From: Shewanella ulleungensis
Lineage (GTDB): Bacteria; Pseudomonadota; Gammaproteobacteria; Enterobacterales; Shewanellaceae
DNA: 64,000 nucleotides
Reading direction: 5' to 3'
Assembly (NCBI RefSeq): GCF_014648315.1
Contig: NZ_BMQW01000001.1
Location: 186,001 to 250,000, forward strand
The first letter of the stretch is position 1. The number at the start of each line of letters is the position of its first letter. The notes beneath the pieces are model-generated. The model was not told where the DNA came from. It was given only the letters and a program-made list of their open reading frames with translations, and did not search any database. Shown in pieces: positions 30,997 through 40,056 of this stretch. The position numbers and the translations under genes are program-made.

Positions 30997-32451
30997 CTAT
31001 AAGCTTAAATTGACTTTGTCGCGAACCAGTTCTCTTGGCAAATTATTTTTTAGTCTATGGCCTAAATGCTTAACCACGCCTAATACCACGTTATGATAAC
31101 TGACCAGCATTTCCCCGTGCGCCGTATTGGCTAATTGTTGCTGTAATCCATCAGTAAAAGAGTTTGTTGCAATATCTCTGCCCATTAAAAAGTCTTGAGC
31201 CTGAGATGAAGATAACGCCACGGTTCGCGGTCCTAGTGACGCAGAGCTTGATAATGCAATAATGGCTTCATGTTTAGCTTTATAGCCTTTTTTCATTACA
31301 TCGGCGAGTTTAAGCCCAATACGTTGAAAACGCATTTTTCCAATGAATGGCAGAAACATGGCTGGAAATAACCAGTATTCATCGTCGCGAAGCATGATGA
31401 TGTCATCCGCCGGCAATTCGATTGCAAAACTATCACTAAAATATTGTCTTAACTCTATCTGTTGTTTATCGCCAGCATGGATAAAGGGGAAGTTTTTTTG
31501 TAATTTAGGCTGTTTTTTTATGCGTTCAACTGAAGTCATTTTACGAATTTTTGCCACAAAAAAGCCTTCACTATCGAAAATTTGTGGCCAAACATGCAAG
31601 AACCCTTGTTCGGTGCACGCTTTTTCTGCACCAGTAAACAAGTTTGTGAGCGGAATAAACTCTACGGCATCGGGATAGGTTTGCTGTAAATGTTGGCAAA
31701 TGTGTTGGTTTTCTAATTGGCTTAACGTACAGGTTGAATACACTAACGTACCACCAGGTTTTAATGCTAAAAAAGCAGATTCTATCAACGCTTTTTGGGT
31801 TTCAGCAATCGCGGTAACATCTTCGATATCCCAATGTTTTAACGCCAGTGGATCTTTACGAACCGTACCTTCACCACCGCAAGGCGCATCTAATAAAATG
31901 GCATCAAATGATTCAAACAAATATTCGCCAAAAACTCGCCCATCAAAATGAGTCAGAGCGGTATTGCTTGCCCCCATTCGCAGTACATTAGCATGAAGTA
32001 CTTTTACGCGGCTAGCAGAGTATTCATTGGCTACCAATAACCCCGTATTTTGCATTAACGCTGCTATTTGCGTTGTTTTAGAGCCAGGCGCAGAAGCGAC
32101 ATCTAAGACTAATTGAGGTTGAGTACCGTCAGCAAATAGCGCTGTGGGTGGTAACATCGAACTGGCTTCTTGAATATAAAACAGACCTTGAATATGTTCG
32201 ATGGCGTTACCCAATTGCACATCATCTTTACCTTCAATCCAAAAGCCTTCAGCACACCATGGAATTGGCTGCAATATCCAACCCGCTTGAGTCATTATCT
32301 GAACAAAGTCTGGGACAGATATTTTTAAAGTATTAATCCTAATTGACTTACGCAGTGGAAGATCGCAAATGGCGATAAACTCGTCCATAGCCAGGTGAGG
32401 AGGCAATTCTTTTTCGATGTGACTGATAAAGTTTGGATTTAATTGGGCCAT
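30997..32451 (-). CDS. rsmF: 16S rRNA (cytosine(1407)-C5)-methyltransferase RsmF
   Basis: RsmF (YebU) methylates C1407 of 16S rRNA using SAM. The 484-residue protein has a Rossmann methyltransferase core with VLDVASAPGSKTTQIAAL near residue 118, the catalytic cysteine motifs DAPCGGEGTVRKDP near 190 and YSTCTLSQLENQ near 240, and the C-terminal PUA-like extension typical of RsmF. In E. coli rsmF lies next to the letAB genes; here a nucleoside-gate gene and a repeat element intervene. Confidence 0.95.
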   Translation of the reverse strand: MAQLNPNFISHIEKELPPHLAMDEFIAICDLPLRKSIRINTLKISVPDFVQIMTQAGWILQPIPWCAEGFWIEGKDDVQLGNAIEHIQGLFYIQEASSMLPPTALFADGTQPQLVLDVASAPGSKTTQIAALMQNTGLLVANEYSASRVKVLHANVLRMGASNTALTHFDGRVFGEYLFESFDAILLDAPCGGEGTVRKDPLALKHWDIEDVTAIAETQKALIESAFLALKPGGTLVYSTCTLSQLENQHICQHLQQTYPDAVEFIPLTNLFTGAEKACTEQGFLHVWPQIFDSEGFFVAKIRKMTSVERIKKQPKLQKNFPFIHAGDKQQIELRQYFSDSFAIELPADDIIMLRDDEYWLFPAMFLPFIGKMRFQRIGLKLADVMKKGYKAKHEAIIALSSSASLGPRTVALSSSQAQDFLMGRDIATNSFTDGLQQQLANTAHGEMLVSYHNVVLGVVKHLGHRLKNNLPRELVRDKVNLSL

Positions 32452-32573
32452 ATTAACTACGTTACATTATTTATTGCAGAATTAGCTCGATCATACCACG
32501 GAATAGTTACCCCTGTTTCGCAATGATTACTGTATATTAAACAAAAACTCATTACTGAGTCATGGAGTTATGT

Positions 32574-33800
32574 GTGTTAAATAGAGTTTGGCTTTTATTT
32601 TTTATAGTTGCAGCACTTTCAATCGTTATTCAATTGATTGGTGGAAACACTCAGGTGCTAAGCGAGTCGGTTACGGCATTATTTGCCAGTGCTAAGTTAG
32701 CTGCTGACATATCTCTTGGATTAATAGGTGTATTAGCATTATGGATGGGTTTAATGCAGGTTGGTGAAAAAGCTGGGGTAGTCGGCCTATTCGCACGTGT
32801 ATTTGAACCGTTGTTGTCTAAACTGATGCCAGAGGTGCCGCGCGGTCATGTGGCTTATGGCAGTATTAGCATGAATTTAACCGCGAATATTTTAGGATTA
32901 GACAACGCAGCTACACCTTTAGGTTTAAAAGCGATGCACGATTTACAGAGTTTAAATCCGGTTAAAACGGTCGCCACCAATGCACAGATTCTGTTTTTAG
33001 TGCTAAATACTTCTTCGGTGACATTGGTTCCAGTTGCAGTTTTTTTATATCGAGCTCAACAAGGTGCTGCCAATCCTGCGGATGTATTTTTACCAATTTT
33101 ATTGGCTACCAGTGCCTCAACCATTGTGGGGTTATTGGTGGTTGCCATTGTGCAAAGGATCTCACTGTTTAACAGTGTTATTTTAGCTTATGCGGGGCTA
33201 ATAATCGGCACATTGATGGCTGGCATTGCCTATTTAGTTACCTTGTCTGCAGACGCTATTGGTCAAATGTCGATGGTACTTGGTAACGGTATTCTACTTA
33301 TTTTGATATTCAGTTTTATTCTTGCGGCAGGTTATCGAAAAATTGCGGTTTACGATGAGTTTGTTGAAGGTGCAAAACAAGGTTTTAATCAGGCGATAAC
33401 CTTAATTCCATACCTTATTGCAATGTTACTAGCGATTGGTGTGCTAAGGGCTTCTGGCGCATTGGATTATGCCTTACATATGTTGGCTTCAGTTGTCAGT
33501 GGTTTGGGCTGGGATACGCGCTTTATTGATGCTATGCCTACCGCGTTCATGAAACCGTTTAGTGGATCTGGAGCCCGTGCAATGATGTTAGAAACAATGG
33601 ATCATCATGGCGTCGATTCATTTGCGGGACGTTTAGCTGCTATTTTACAAGGCAGCACGGAAACCACTTTTTATGTGTTAGCGATATACTTTGGTTCTGT
33701 TGGTATTCGTAATGGCCGTCATGCGCTTAGTTGTGGCCTTGCTGCTGATGTAGCAGGTATTAGTGCGGCAATAGGTGTGTGTTATTGGTTCTATGGCTAG
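32574..33800 (+). CDS. nucleoside recognition (gate) domain membrane protein, SpmA-SpmB fusion type
   Basis: A 408-residue polytopic inner-membrane protein with about ten hydrophobic segments. The N-terminal half contains PEVPRGHVAYGSISMNLTANILGLDNAATPLGLKAM, the SpmA-type gate signature. The C-terminal half has AITLIPYLIAMLLAIGVLRASGALD and PTAFMKPFSGSGARAMM, the SpmB-type block, so this is the fused form. The transported or sensed substrate in this family is not established. A GTG at 32574 with GGAG six bases upstream is preferred over the ATG at 32562, which would overlap that ribosome binding site. Confidence 0.82.
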   Translation: MLNRVWLLFFIVAALSIVIQLIGGNTQVLSESVTALFASAKLAADISLGLIGVLALWMGLMQVGEKAGVVGLFARVFEPLLSKLMPEVPRGHVAYGSISMNLTANILGLDNAATPLGLKAMHDLQSLNPVKTVATNAQILFLVLNTSSVTLVPVAVFLYRAQQGAANPADVFLPILLATSASTIVGLLVVAIVQRISLFNSVILAYAGLIIGTLMAGIAYLVTLSADAIGQMSMVLGNGILLILIFSFILAAGYRKIAVYDEFVEGAKQGFNQAITLIPYLIAMLLAIGVLRASGALDYALHMLASVVSGLGWDTRFIDAMPTAFMKPFSGSGARAMMLETMDHHGVDSFAGRLAAILQGSTETTFYVLAIYFGSVGIRNGRHALSCGLAADVAGISAAIGVCYWFYG

Positions 33801-34139
33801 TGATGCTCTGAATTCGCGATAATAAACGCCTTTCATACGCTACGTTGCTCTGCTAACAGTGTAAAGTTGATTCACAATAGGTTAGCTATTGATGCGTTAA
33901 TTTACTTTACGAGTATAACAAATGACATTTTTAACTTTGATCTTGTTAAAGCTCTGGTTATTAATAGAAATAGTGCACTCCTTATTTTGAAGTAAGCTTA
34001 TACGATTTCCATTAATTATGTGACCAGAACACCTATTACTTGCCTAAAAGGCACAGACTCCCGCTGAATGACCAGATAATTAGTGGAATTGGTATTGATG
34101 AAATCGATAGCAAATAGCGAGTAAGTTACTAACAAAAAT
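33801..34139. other. non-coding region with nested inverted repeats and palindromic element
   Basis: No gene seen. Nested arms GTAAAGT (33861) and ACTTTAC (33904) enclose a CAATAG-GTTAG-CTATTG hairpin at 33875-33891. The compact palindromic element follows at 33998-34096. The letB terminator begins at 34140. Confidence 0.5.
33998..34096. repeat. compact palindromic (MITE/REP-like) element
   Basis: A 99-bp element whose left end ATACGATTTCCATTAATTAT and right end ATAATTAGTGGAATTGGTAT are imperfect inverted repeats. The centre holds a TGCCT-AAA-AGGCA hairpin. The right 65 bases and the left 25 bases recur at 20945-21255. It carries no coding frame, so it would depend on a transposase encoded elsewhere if mobile. 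Confidence 0.7.
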
Positions 34140-34167
34140 AAAAGGCCGATAGTGATATCGGCCTTTT
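34140..34167 (-). terminator. letB terminator
   Basis: AAAAGGCCGATA-GTGA-TATCGGCCTTTT followed on the minus strand by TATTTTTGTT, 25 bases past the letB stop. Confidence 0.85.
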
Positions 34168-34191
34168 ATTGATTACATCAATTCTTGTTGA

Positions 34192-36834
34192 TTATTTAGT
34201 TTGTGTTGGCTGCCACTCAGCCCATTCTTCAAGTATGTTATGTTGTAAGACGATACGGTCATTTGCTGATAAGGTGTTTGAATCAGTTGTGACATCGCGT
34301 GTTGCAATTGCTATTCCGCCTGCCAGAATGGTTTCAAGTGACTGGGTTTCAAGCTTTGCTCCAGAAAATAAGCCTACATCTAGCTTGATCCCAGAAGCAT
34401 CCCAAAATTGACTGCTTTTATTAACCAGATGACCGTATTGGGCATTAACATGGGCAAACAGTGTAATATCAACACCGCTATCAGCTAATTGATAACCATC
34501 AATTTGACCGACATTAATACCGCGGAAAAATAGTGGTGTTCCGACCTTGATTGAGCCTAACTGGGTATCTACGAGCTGAAACCTAACAGCATCTGCAGGG
34601 ATATTAGCATCTAAACGAGCATGTTTTTTCGCTATAAACGTATCAGTTGTTACTGCCTCTTTACCCGGAATAACGCCTATGTATGGTCCAGTTAATAGTG
34701 TTTCTGGTGCGTTTATACCAGCAAGTGATATTTGCGCTTCTACAATAAAAAATTCACTGTCTATACGGCTGAAATGTGATGCATAGTCACCATAAAGATA
34801 AGCTTTGGCATTAAGTGTTGTTAAACTTGGGTCAAGTTTTACTTGTGATATTTCACCAATTTGATGGCCTTGGAAACGTATAGCCGCTTTGGGAGTGACT
34901 TTAGCGCTGACTGGTAACGTTAGGTCAATCACTTTGGCCTGCATTAACGCTAATGACTGATTATCGTATAAACGTAAATTGGTTTTAGTATCACTTGCTA
35001 TATTGCTGTCTAAATGCCCAAGGGTAATACCGCCATTAATGGCGCCTTTAAGTGGAGCAACATCAATATTTACACCTGCTAGGCTTGCATTGATAGACAC
35101 GGCATTGTTGCGCCAAAATACCGTATTGGTTTTGATTAACGGAGAAAACTTTTTATCGATGTTTATATCGATACTGAATTTGTCTGTTTTAGCTTGCCAA
35201 TTAACTTTAGCAACAGCTCCTATCTGCATCTTTTTGTAATAAATAGGTGAGCCTTCCACTAAATCAGCACCATCGATACTGTTTAAGGTTAACTTCGTCA
35301 TTTGTTGTTGCGCGTATAAAGCCTGTGCAGTTTCTAAAGACTCATGTAAAGCTAAGGTGCTATTAGCTTCAACCAAAGTCTTGTTATTAGCTGGCACAAG
35401 GCTAATTGCACCTTCTAGCATAGTCGTTAAATCTCGAGTAGTTACATTAATGCCATCGAGGGAGGCATCGATAGCTAATGCACTTTCAGGTACAAAAAAA
35501 CTGCCTTGAGTGACGAGTTTTTTGAATTCAGGTAATATCTCAATCTGATATTCAACTTTAGCAAAGTCATCACTTAAGTTAACGCTAACCACTTGGCCTA
35601 TTGGTAATTGTTTATAGCGTATTTGCGCGCCAGTACTCACCCCTGTATGGGTGGAAGCTACCACAGTTAATAACAGTTTATCTGCACTGAGTAAGTCTGG
35701 GGCTTGTGAGGCAAGTTCAAATTGCATTAGTTCAGTGGGTTCTTTAATGCCAGGTAATACGTTAATGACACTCCCAGAGATTAATCGGCCGACATTTTTG
35801 ATTCCCTTAAGCGACAATTCTGCTCCGCTCAACCAGAAACGGCTATCTGGGGTGATTAATTCTTTATAGTGATGCTCAACACGAACGGATAATTCAATAC
35901 CATTGTCTGTTAGCTGTTTTGTATCGACATTACCGATGGTTATTCCTCGGTAAACAATAGCTGTGCCTTCACTGATATCTTCTGCATTGGCTGCCGTCAA
36001 AGTGAACATAACACCACCTATAGCGGTTTGTTCATCTTGAAATAATGGATATGTATCGCCATTGCTAGCTTTTGTGGTTTCTGAACCACTGTCGAAACTA
36101 ATACCACCGGCTAAAATGGAAGCGATACTCTCAGTGTTTACTTTAATTCCTGCTAGTGATGCATCAATCTTTAATCCAGACACATTCCAAAATCGTGAAT
36201 CCTTGTGGACTAAGTGCGTATATTGCTCTTGCACAAAAGCACTAATGATAATTTGTTTGTTACCATCAAGACGGTAACTTACGACACTACCAACAGGCAC
36301 TTGTCGAAAGAACAACGGTGAACCTACATCGATTGAGCCGAGTTTAGGCGCTTTGAGCTCCACCATAATACCTTCGCTACCAGGTAAAATTGCTGGCGCT
36401 TCGCGTTGTGCTTCAAACTCAGTTGCCGAGCGGCCATCACCAGGTTGAATCGCAATATAGTTACCAGAAAATAAGGTGTCTAAGCCCTCAACACCAGTAA
36501 TGCTAGCCTTAGGTTTAACTAACCAAAACAATGTGTTTTGATTTAAAAATGGATCAGCTCTGTAGTCCATCACGACTTTCACATTAACGCCTTTTAAATC
36601 GTCATCGATGCCAATATCAGTCACTTTACCCACAGTTAACCCTTGGTATTTCACAAGTGTTTTACCTATGTCGATACCTGCAGCACTCGGAAAGTGTATA
36701 ACGATCTCAATGCCAGACTCCTTGATGCTTTTAACCCCAAGCCAAGCGCCTAAAATTAACGCGACCACGGGTAATAACCAGATTGGCGAGAATAATTTTT
36801 TCTTCACAACTTTAGGTGATTCAATTTGTGTCAT
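34192..36834 (-). CDS. letB: lipid transport MCE-domain protein LetB (seven MCE domains)
   Basis: An 880-residue inner-membrane-anchored periplasmic protein. After a short cytoplasmic start, residues 13-33 form the single membrane anchor (FSPIWLLPVVALILGAWLG). Seven MCE repeats follow, recognisable by segments such as IDIGKTLVKYQGLTVGKV, IDVGSPLFFRQVPVGSV, ISEGTAIVYRGITIGNV, VSTGAQIRYKQLPIGQV, LVEGSPIYYKKMQIGAV, VTPKAAIRFQGHQIGEI and IKVGTPLFFRGINVGQI. E. coli LetB (YebT) likewise has seven MCE rings stacked into a tunnel thought to carry lipids between membranes. The chosen ATG at 36834 overlaps the upstream LetA-like gene by 14 bases; a 13-codon longer frame is possible but adds an unconvincing leader. 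Confidence 0.95.
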   Translation of the reverse strand: MTQIESPKVVKKKLFSPIWLLPVVALILGAWLGVKSIKESGIEIVIHFPSAAGIDIGKTLVKYQGLTVGKVTDIGIDDDLKGVNVKVVMDYRADPFLNQNTLFWLVKPKASITGVEGLDTLFSGNYIAIQPGDGRSATEFEAQREAPAILPGSEGIMVELKAPKLGSIDVGSPLFFRQVPVGSVVSYRLDGNKQIIISAFVQEQYTHLVHKDSRFWNVSGLKIDASLAGIKVNTESIASILAGGISFDSGSETTKASNGDTYPLFQDEQTAIGGVMFTLTAANAEDISEGTAIVYRGITIGNVDTKQLTDNGIELSVRVEHHYKELITPDSRFWLSGAELSLKGIKNVGRLISGSVINVLPGIKEPTELMQFELASQAPDLLSADKLLLTVVASTHTGVSTGAQIRYKQLPIGQVVSVNLSDDFAKVEYQIEILPEFKKLVTQGSFFVPESALAIDASLDGINVTTRDLTTMLEGAISLVPANNKTLVEANSTLALHESLETAQALYAQQQMTKLTLNSIDGADLVEGSPIYYKKMQIGAVAKVNWQAKTDKFSIDINIDKKFSPLIKTNTVFWRNNAVSINASLAGVNIDVAPLKGAINGGITLGHLDSNIASDTKTNLRLYDNQSLALMQAKVIDLTLPVSAKVTPKAAIRFQGHQIGEISQVKLDPSLTTLNAKAYLYGDYASHFSRIDSEFFIVEAQISLAGINAPETLLTGPYIGVIPGKEAVTTDTFIAKKHARLDANIPADAVRFQLVDTQLGSIKVGTPLFFRGINVGQIDGYQLADSGVDITLFAHVNAQYGHLVNKSSQFWDASGIKLDVGLFSGAKLETQSLETILAGGIAIATRDVTTDSNTLSANDRIVLQHNILEEWAEWQPTQTK

Positions 36835-37510
36835 GTTTTTTTTCCAAGCGGTCCCAGAGTAAACGAGTATCAAGCACTTTAGCGGCCAGTTGTGTTAGCA
36901 AAATAACTAACGCAAAAGCCGTAGCTGCAGGCGCAGGTTTAGCATCAAGTAATTGCCCCATATTAACGAGTGCAACGGTTAATGAAATAACAAATAAATC
37001 GAGCATCGACCAACGGCCAATCCATTCAATAATATGAAAACCCACCATTAATTTTCGTTTTGAAATAGGTAAGTTAAAGCTAATGGCTGCTAAGTATGTT
37101 GCTAGACCAAAAATTTTTAACCAGGGCACTAAAATACTGGCAGTAAAAACAATTATGGCGATCGGAAACATACCTGTTTGAACCAAATGACTTATGCCGC
37201 TAAAGATGGTGTCATTGGTGACCACCCCACGATTAGTCAATAGTGTAATAGGGTAGATATTGGCTAACACCAATAAAATCGTAGCGGTAACAAGTAATGC
37301 CCAACTTTGTTGTACGCTGGCGTAATTACGTGTTGATAATGGACTAAAACAGCGACGACAATGACTACTGCTAGTGACATTGAGCTTTTTACACACTGAG
37401 CATAAACATAACCCGAGCTGATTACCTTGCAAGTGTTTAGGTGTAGTTGTGCTTCGCTGTTTCACTTCAGCAACGGGTAGCTCAGATGTGGATGATTGAT
37501 CAATGTTCAT
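36821..37510 (-). CDS. LetA/PqiA-family membrane protein, C-terminal-half homologue
   Basis: The 229-residue protein matches the second half of E. coli LetA (YebS, 427 residues). A cytoplasmic zinc ribbon has cysteine pairs CSVC and CRRC within residues 36-56, then four membrane segments: ALLVTATILLVLANIYPITLL, FPIAIIVFTASILVPWLKIFG, the LMVGFHIIEWIGRWSMLDLFVISL stretch and FALVILLTQLAAKVL. The PqiA-type motif WIGRWSMLDLFV is intact. It overlaps the upstream half-gene by 11 bases and letB by 14, so the three are a coupled operon supplying lipid to the LetB tunnel (inferred from E. coli LetAB). Confidence 0.9.
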   Translation of the reverse strand: MNIDQSSTSELPVAEVKQRSTTTPKHLQGNQLGLCLCSVCKKLNVTSSSHCRRCFSPLSTRNYASVQQSWALLVTATILLVLANIYPITLLTNRGVVTNDTIFSGISHLVQTGMFPIAIIVFTASILVPWLKIFGLATYLAAISFNLPISKRKLMVGFHIIEWIGRWSMLDLFVISLTVALVNMGQLLDAKPAPAATAFALVILLTQLAAKVLDTRLLWDRLEKKHDTN

Positions 37511-38132
37511 CTACATAGCTCCACATGTGTTCAAGATTATATTCTCGTTGTAAAAATAAAATAATGACAAACAACATGGTAAAACTAAATGTGCCCATGC
37601 CAAAATATACATCTGAAAAGTCAGATAATTGAAACGCTGAAACTAAAAAGCTGATGACATAAATTTCGAGCATGGTCATCTGCGCGATTAACCCCTGGTT
37701 TTTGAGCAAGCTTGTATAAATTCGCTGCCAAAAAGAACGCTGTAATTTTAATTTTACGATAATAACCTGGGTTAAAATTGATAAAATTAACACAGCTGGC
37801 GCAATCACTGCGGCGACTAATACAGCAAGTCCCACTACCCAATATCCTTGCGCCCATACCGCTATTGCAGCTTCTATTACTGTGGTGGTGCGAATACTGC
37901 CTAAAAAATGAATTTCAAGCACAGGTAATAAATTCGCGGGTATAAAAATAATTAATGCAGCAAGACATAAAGCTAACATGCCATTAATAGAACAATATGG
38001 AGAGTCGTATAAAACCGTATCACAACGCGGACAGATTGCCCGCGCACTTGAAGGGAGTGCTCGCTTTGTGACGGCCAGATCACAAGACCGGCATAAGATG
38101 ATGGAATCGTGGTCATCTAGTTCATGCATCAA
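37500..38132 (-). CDS. LetA/PqiA-family membrane protein, N-terminal-half homologue
   Basis: The 210-residue protein matches the first half of E. coli LetA. A zinc ribbon with CRSC near residue 14 and CPRC near 34 precedes four hydrophobic segments, including GMLALCLAALIIFIPANLLP, GYWVVGLAVLVAAVIAPAVLIL and the PqiA-type motif LIAQMTMLEIYVISFLVS. It ends DEH-stop inside the start of the next gene (ATGAACATTGA, 11 bases shared), so the two halves are translationally coupled. Both halves retain their own zinc ribbons, so this looks like two genuine proteins rather than one gene broken by a frameshift. Confidence 0.9.
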   Translation of the reverse strand: MMHELDDHDSIILCRSCDLAVTKRALPSSARAICPRCDTVLYDSPYCSINGMLALCLAALIIFIPANLLPVLEIHFLGSIRTTTVIEAAIAVWAQGYWVVGLAVLVAAVIAPAVLILSILTQVIIVKLKLQRSFWQRIYTSLLKNQGLIAQMTMLEIYVISFLVSAFQLSDFSDVYFGMGTFSFTMLFVIILFLQREYNLEHMWSYVDEH

Positions 38133-38308
38133 AAGTTTTTAATCCATAGTAATATACGGTGCTATTAATGAGCAAACACTTGCCAAGCCATCTTTTTTAC
38201 TCAGATGACGGCAGATAAAATGCAACACGCAATATATCTGCTTTGCTTGATAATATCAGAATAATCAGAACACTTGCATCATAAGTTAATAGTATGAGAT
38301 TCTATGTA

Positions 38309-38324
38309 CTGTATATAAAAACAG
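38309..38324 (+). promoter_or_regulatory. LexA (SOS) box upstream of yebG
   Basis: CTGTATATAAAAACAG fits the CTG-N10-CAG consensus with an A/T-rich alternating centre. It sits 14 bases before the yebG start, overlapping the likely promoter. E. coli yebG is a LexA-regulated gene. Confidence 0.88.
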
Positions 38325-38337
38325 TGAGGATAATATC

Positions 38338-38631
38338 ATGGCAGTGATTACCCAATTTGTCGTGGTTAGAGAAGGGGTGGAAAAGATGACATTCACATCG
38401 AAAAAGGAGGCTGACGCCTACGATAAGATGCTTGATATTGCCGATAATCTACTTCCTTTTTTGACGCAAGCAGATTTAGGTCTTGATGAAAATAAGTGCG
38501 AACAACTCGCATTTTATCTAGCAAACAATAAAGATGAGCTTTCTAACTTGCTAAAAGGCACAGTACAGGTTAAAACCCCTGCTGCAACAAAAGTAAAAAA
38601 AGCATCTGCAAAAAATACATCAGCGGAATAA
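38338..38631 (+). CDS. yebG: DNA damage-inducible protein YebG
   Basis: The 97-residue protein matches YebG: MAVITQFVVVREGVEKMTFTSKKEADAYDKMLDIAD, followed by the LALYLAxNKDEL-type block (QLAFYLANNKDELSNLL) and a basic, disordered tail. YebG is induced as part of the SOS response in E. coli; its molecular role is unknown. The intact LexA box immediately upstream supports the same control here. GAGGA precedes the ATG. It is divergent from the letA-like genes and followed 50 bases later by msrC. Confidence 0.93.
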   Translation: MAVITQFVVVREGVEKMTFTSKKEADAYDKMLDIADNLLPFLTQADLGLDENKCEQLAFYLANNKDELSNLLKGTVQVKTPAATKVKKASAKNTSAE

Positions 38632-38680
38632 CGACGTTAATGCCAACAGTGAGCGTTAATGCCAGAGTTAAGGAACAAGA

Positions 38681-39139
38681 ATGAAAACCGAATTTTACCA
38701 AACATTAAACCGCCAAGCCCAAGCATTGTTAGAAGGCGAAGACGATTTAATTGCGGGCATGGCTAACTTTTCTGCATTACTTAATGATAATTTAGCTGAC
38801 CTTAATTGGGCCGGATTTTACATTAAGCGTGCTGACCAATTAGTATTAGGTCCGTTTCAAGGTAAAGTAGCTTGCACTCGAATTGACATGGGGAAGGGCG
38901 TATGTGGTACTGCTGCAGCCTTAAATGAAACCCAAAGAGTTGCAGATGTACATCAATTCGATGGTCATATTGCTTGCGATTCGGCGAGTAATTCAGAAAT
39001 TGTCATCCCTGTTCGTCGCGGCGATGAAGTTGTGGCGGTTTTAGACATCGACAGTCCATTATTGAATCGTTTCGATGAAGATGATCAAATTGGCCTAGAA
39101 ATGATGGTAAAAAGTTTCGAATCTTGCCTATTTGCTTAA
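38681..39139 (+). CDS. msrC: free methionine-(R)-sulfoxide reductase
   Basis: MsrC (YebR) is a 152-residue GAF-fold enzyme reducing free Met-(R)-SO. The three catalytic and resolving cysteines are in KVACTRIDMGKGVCGTAA and DGHIACDSASNSEIVIPV, with the family block LNWAGFYIKRADQLVLGPFQG before them. It occupies the E. coli yebR position next to the let genes. Cotranscription with yebG is possible. Confidence 0.94.
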   Translation: MKTEFYQTLNRQAQALLEGEDDLIAGMANFSALLNDNLADLNWAGFYIKRADQLVLGPFQGKVACTRIDMGKGVCGTAAALNETQRVADVHQFDGHIACDSASNSEIVIPVRRGDEVVAVLDIDSPLLNRFDEDDQIGLEMMVKSFESCLFA

Positions 39140-39414
39140 ATAGCGAACAAATAAGGCTAAATCATGGTCGCATTCGCTGTGGCGGGCTTTATAATACGCA
39201 GCTGCACGCATTTGTACTGGATTTCATTGTTAGCGATGATTTAAGCTGATAGTAAGTTCGGTTAAATTGTTAAGGTTTGTTTCAATGACTTTAGCAAACA
39301 GGCGGATAGTGATAATTTGTACGTTGAGCTTTAACGATGAAGCTTGGCGAAAGATGAACGACTGCATGGCTACAATGCCGCTGAACCAGTCCCTTTATTA
39401 ACGTGGAAGTAAAA

Positions 39415-40035
39415 ATGGAATCAACAGACAAGTTGACCGACACCAACGCAATTTTAGCGTATTTATATGAAACCTTTCCTTTATGCTTTATCGCTGAAGG
39501 TGAAACTAAGCCATTAAAGATTGGTCTGTTTCAAGATTTGGCTGAACGGTTAGCTGATGATTCTAAAGTCAGTAAAACACAATTACGTGTTGCTCTTCGT
39601 CGTTATACAAGCAGCTGGCGATACCTTAAAGGTGTTAAAGCCGGTGCAAAACGTATCGATTTAGATGGCAATGAATGTGGTGAGTTAGAGCAAGAGCATA
39701 TTGACCATGCTCAAGCTACGCTAAAAGAAAGCCAAGAAAAGGCTAAAGCTAAGCGTCAGGCTCAAGCACCTAAAAATGCCCCAAAAAAGCCAGTTAAGAA
39801 AGCTGCACCTAAACGTGCACCAGTGAAGAAAGAACGTCCAGCACCTGTCGCTGCGCCTGTTGTTAAACTTGAGCCTGCAAAGCTTGAAGAATTAAAACAA
39901 AAGCAACGAGTGAATGTTAAGTTAGGCGCGACACCGGTTCCTGGTGTTGTTACTGATATTAACAAAGAAGATGTGCATGTTCAGTTAGACACTGGCTTGA
40001 CCATCAAAGTACGTGTAGAGCACATACTATTATAG
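39415..40035 (+). CDS. proQ: RNA chaperone ProQ
   Basis: ProQ is a global RNA-binding protein that stabilises sRNAs and mRNA 3' ends. The 206-residue protein has the FinO-like N-terminal domain (residues 1-115; TDTNAILAYLYETFPLCF, LRVALRRYTSSWRYLK, RIDLDGNECGELEQEH), a long Lys/Ala/Pro linker (120-150) and a C-terminal Tudor-like domain (KQRVNVKLGATPVPGVVTDINKEDVHV). The ATG at 39415 after GGAAG is preferred to the GTG four codons upstream. The 275-base gap before it holds a TATAAT-like -10 near 39190 but no recognised operator. As in E. coli, prc follows 15 bases downstream (21 to the chosen ATG). Confidence 0.95.
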   Translation: MESTDKLTDTNAILAYLYETFPLCFIAEGETKPLKIGLFQDLAERLADDSKVSKTQLRVALRRYTSSWRYLKGVKAGAKRIDLDGNECGELEQEHIDHAQATLKESQEKAKAKRQAQAPKNAPKKPVKKAAPKRAPVKKERPAPVAAPVVKLEPAKLEELKQKQRVNVKLGATPVPGVVTDINKEDVHVQLDTGLTIKVRVEHILL

Positions 40036-40056
40036 AAATTTAAGGAGTACTTGTTG

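Noticed and set aside
36821..38132. LetA broken by frameshift
   Set aside because: Both halves have their own start, zinc ribbon and full set of membrane segments, with a clean ATG overlap.
39353..39393. Copy of the 47-bp repeat region upstream of proQ
   Set aside because: Only about 20 bases of loose similarity to sequence flanking the array; no repeat unit present.
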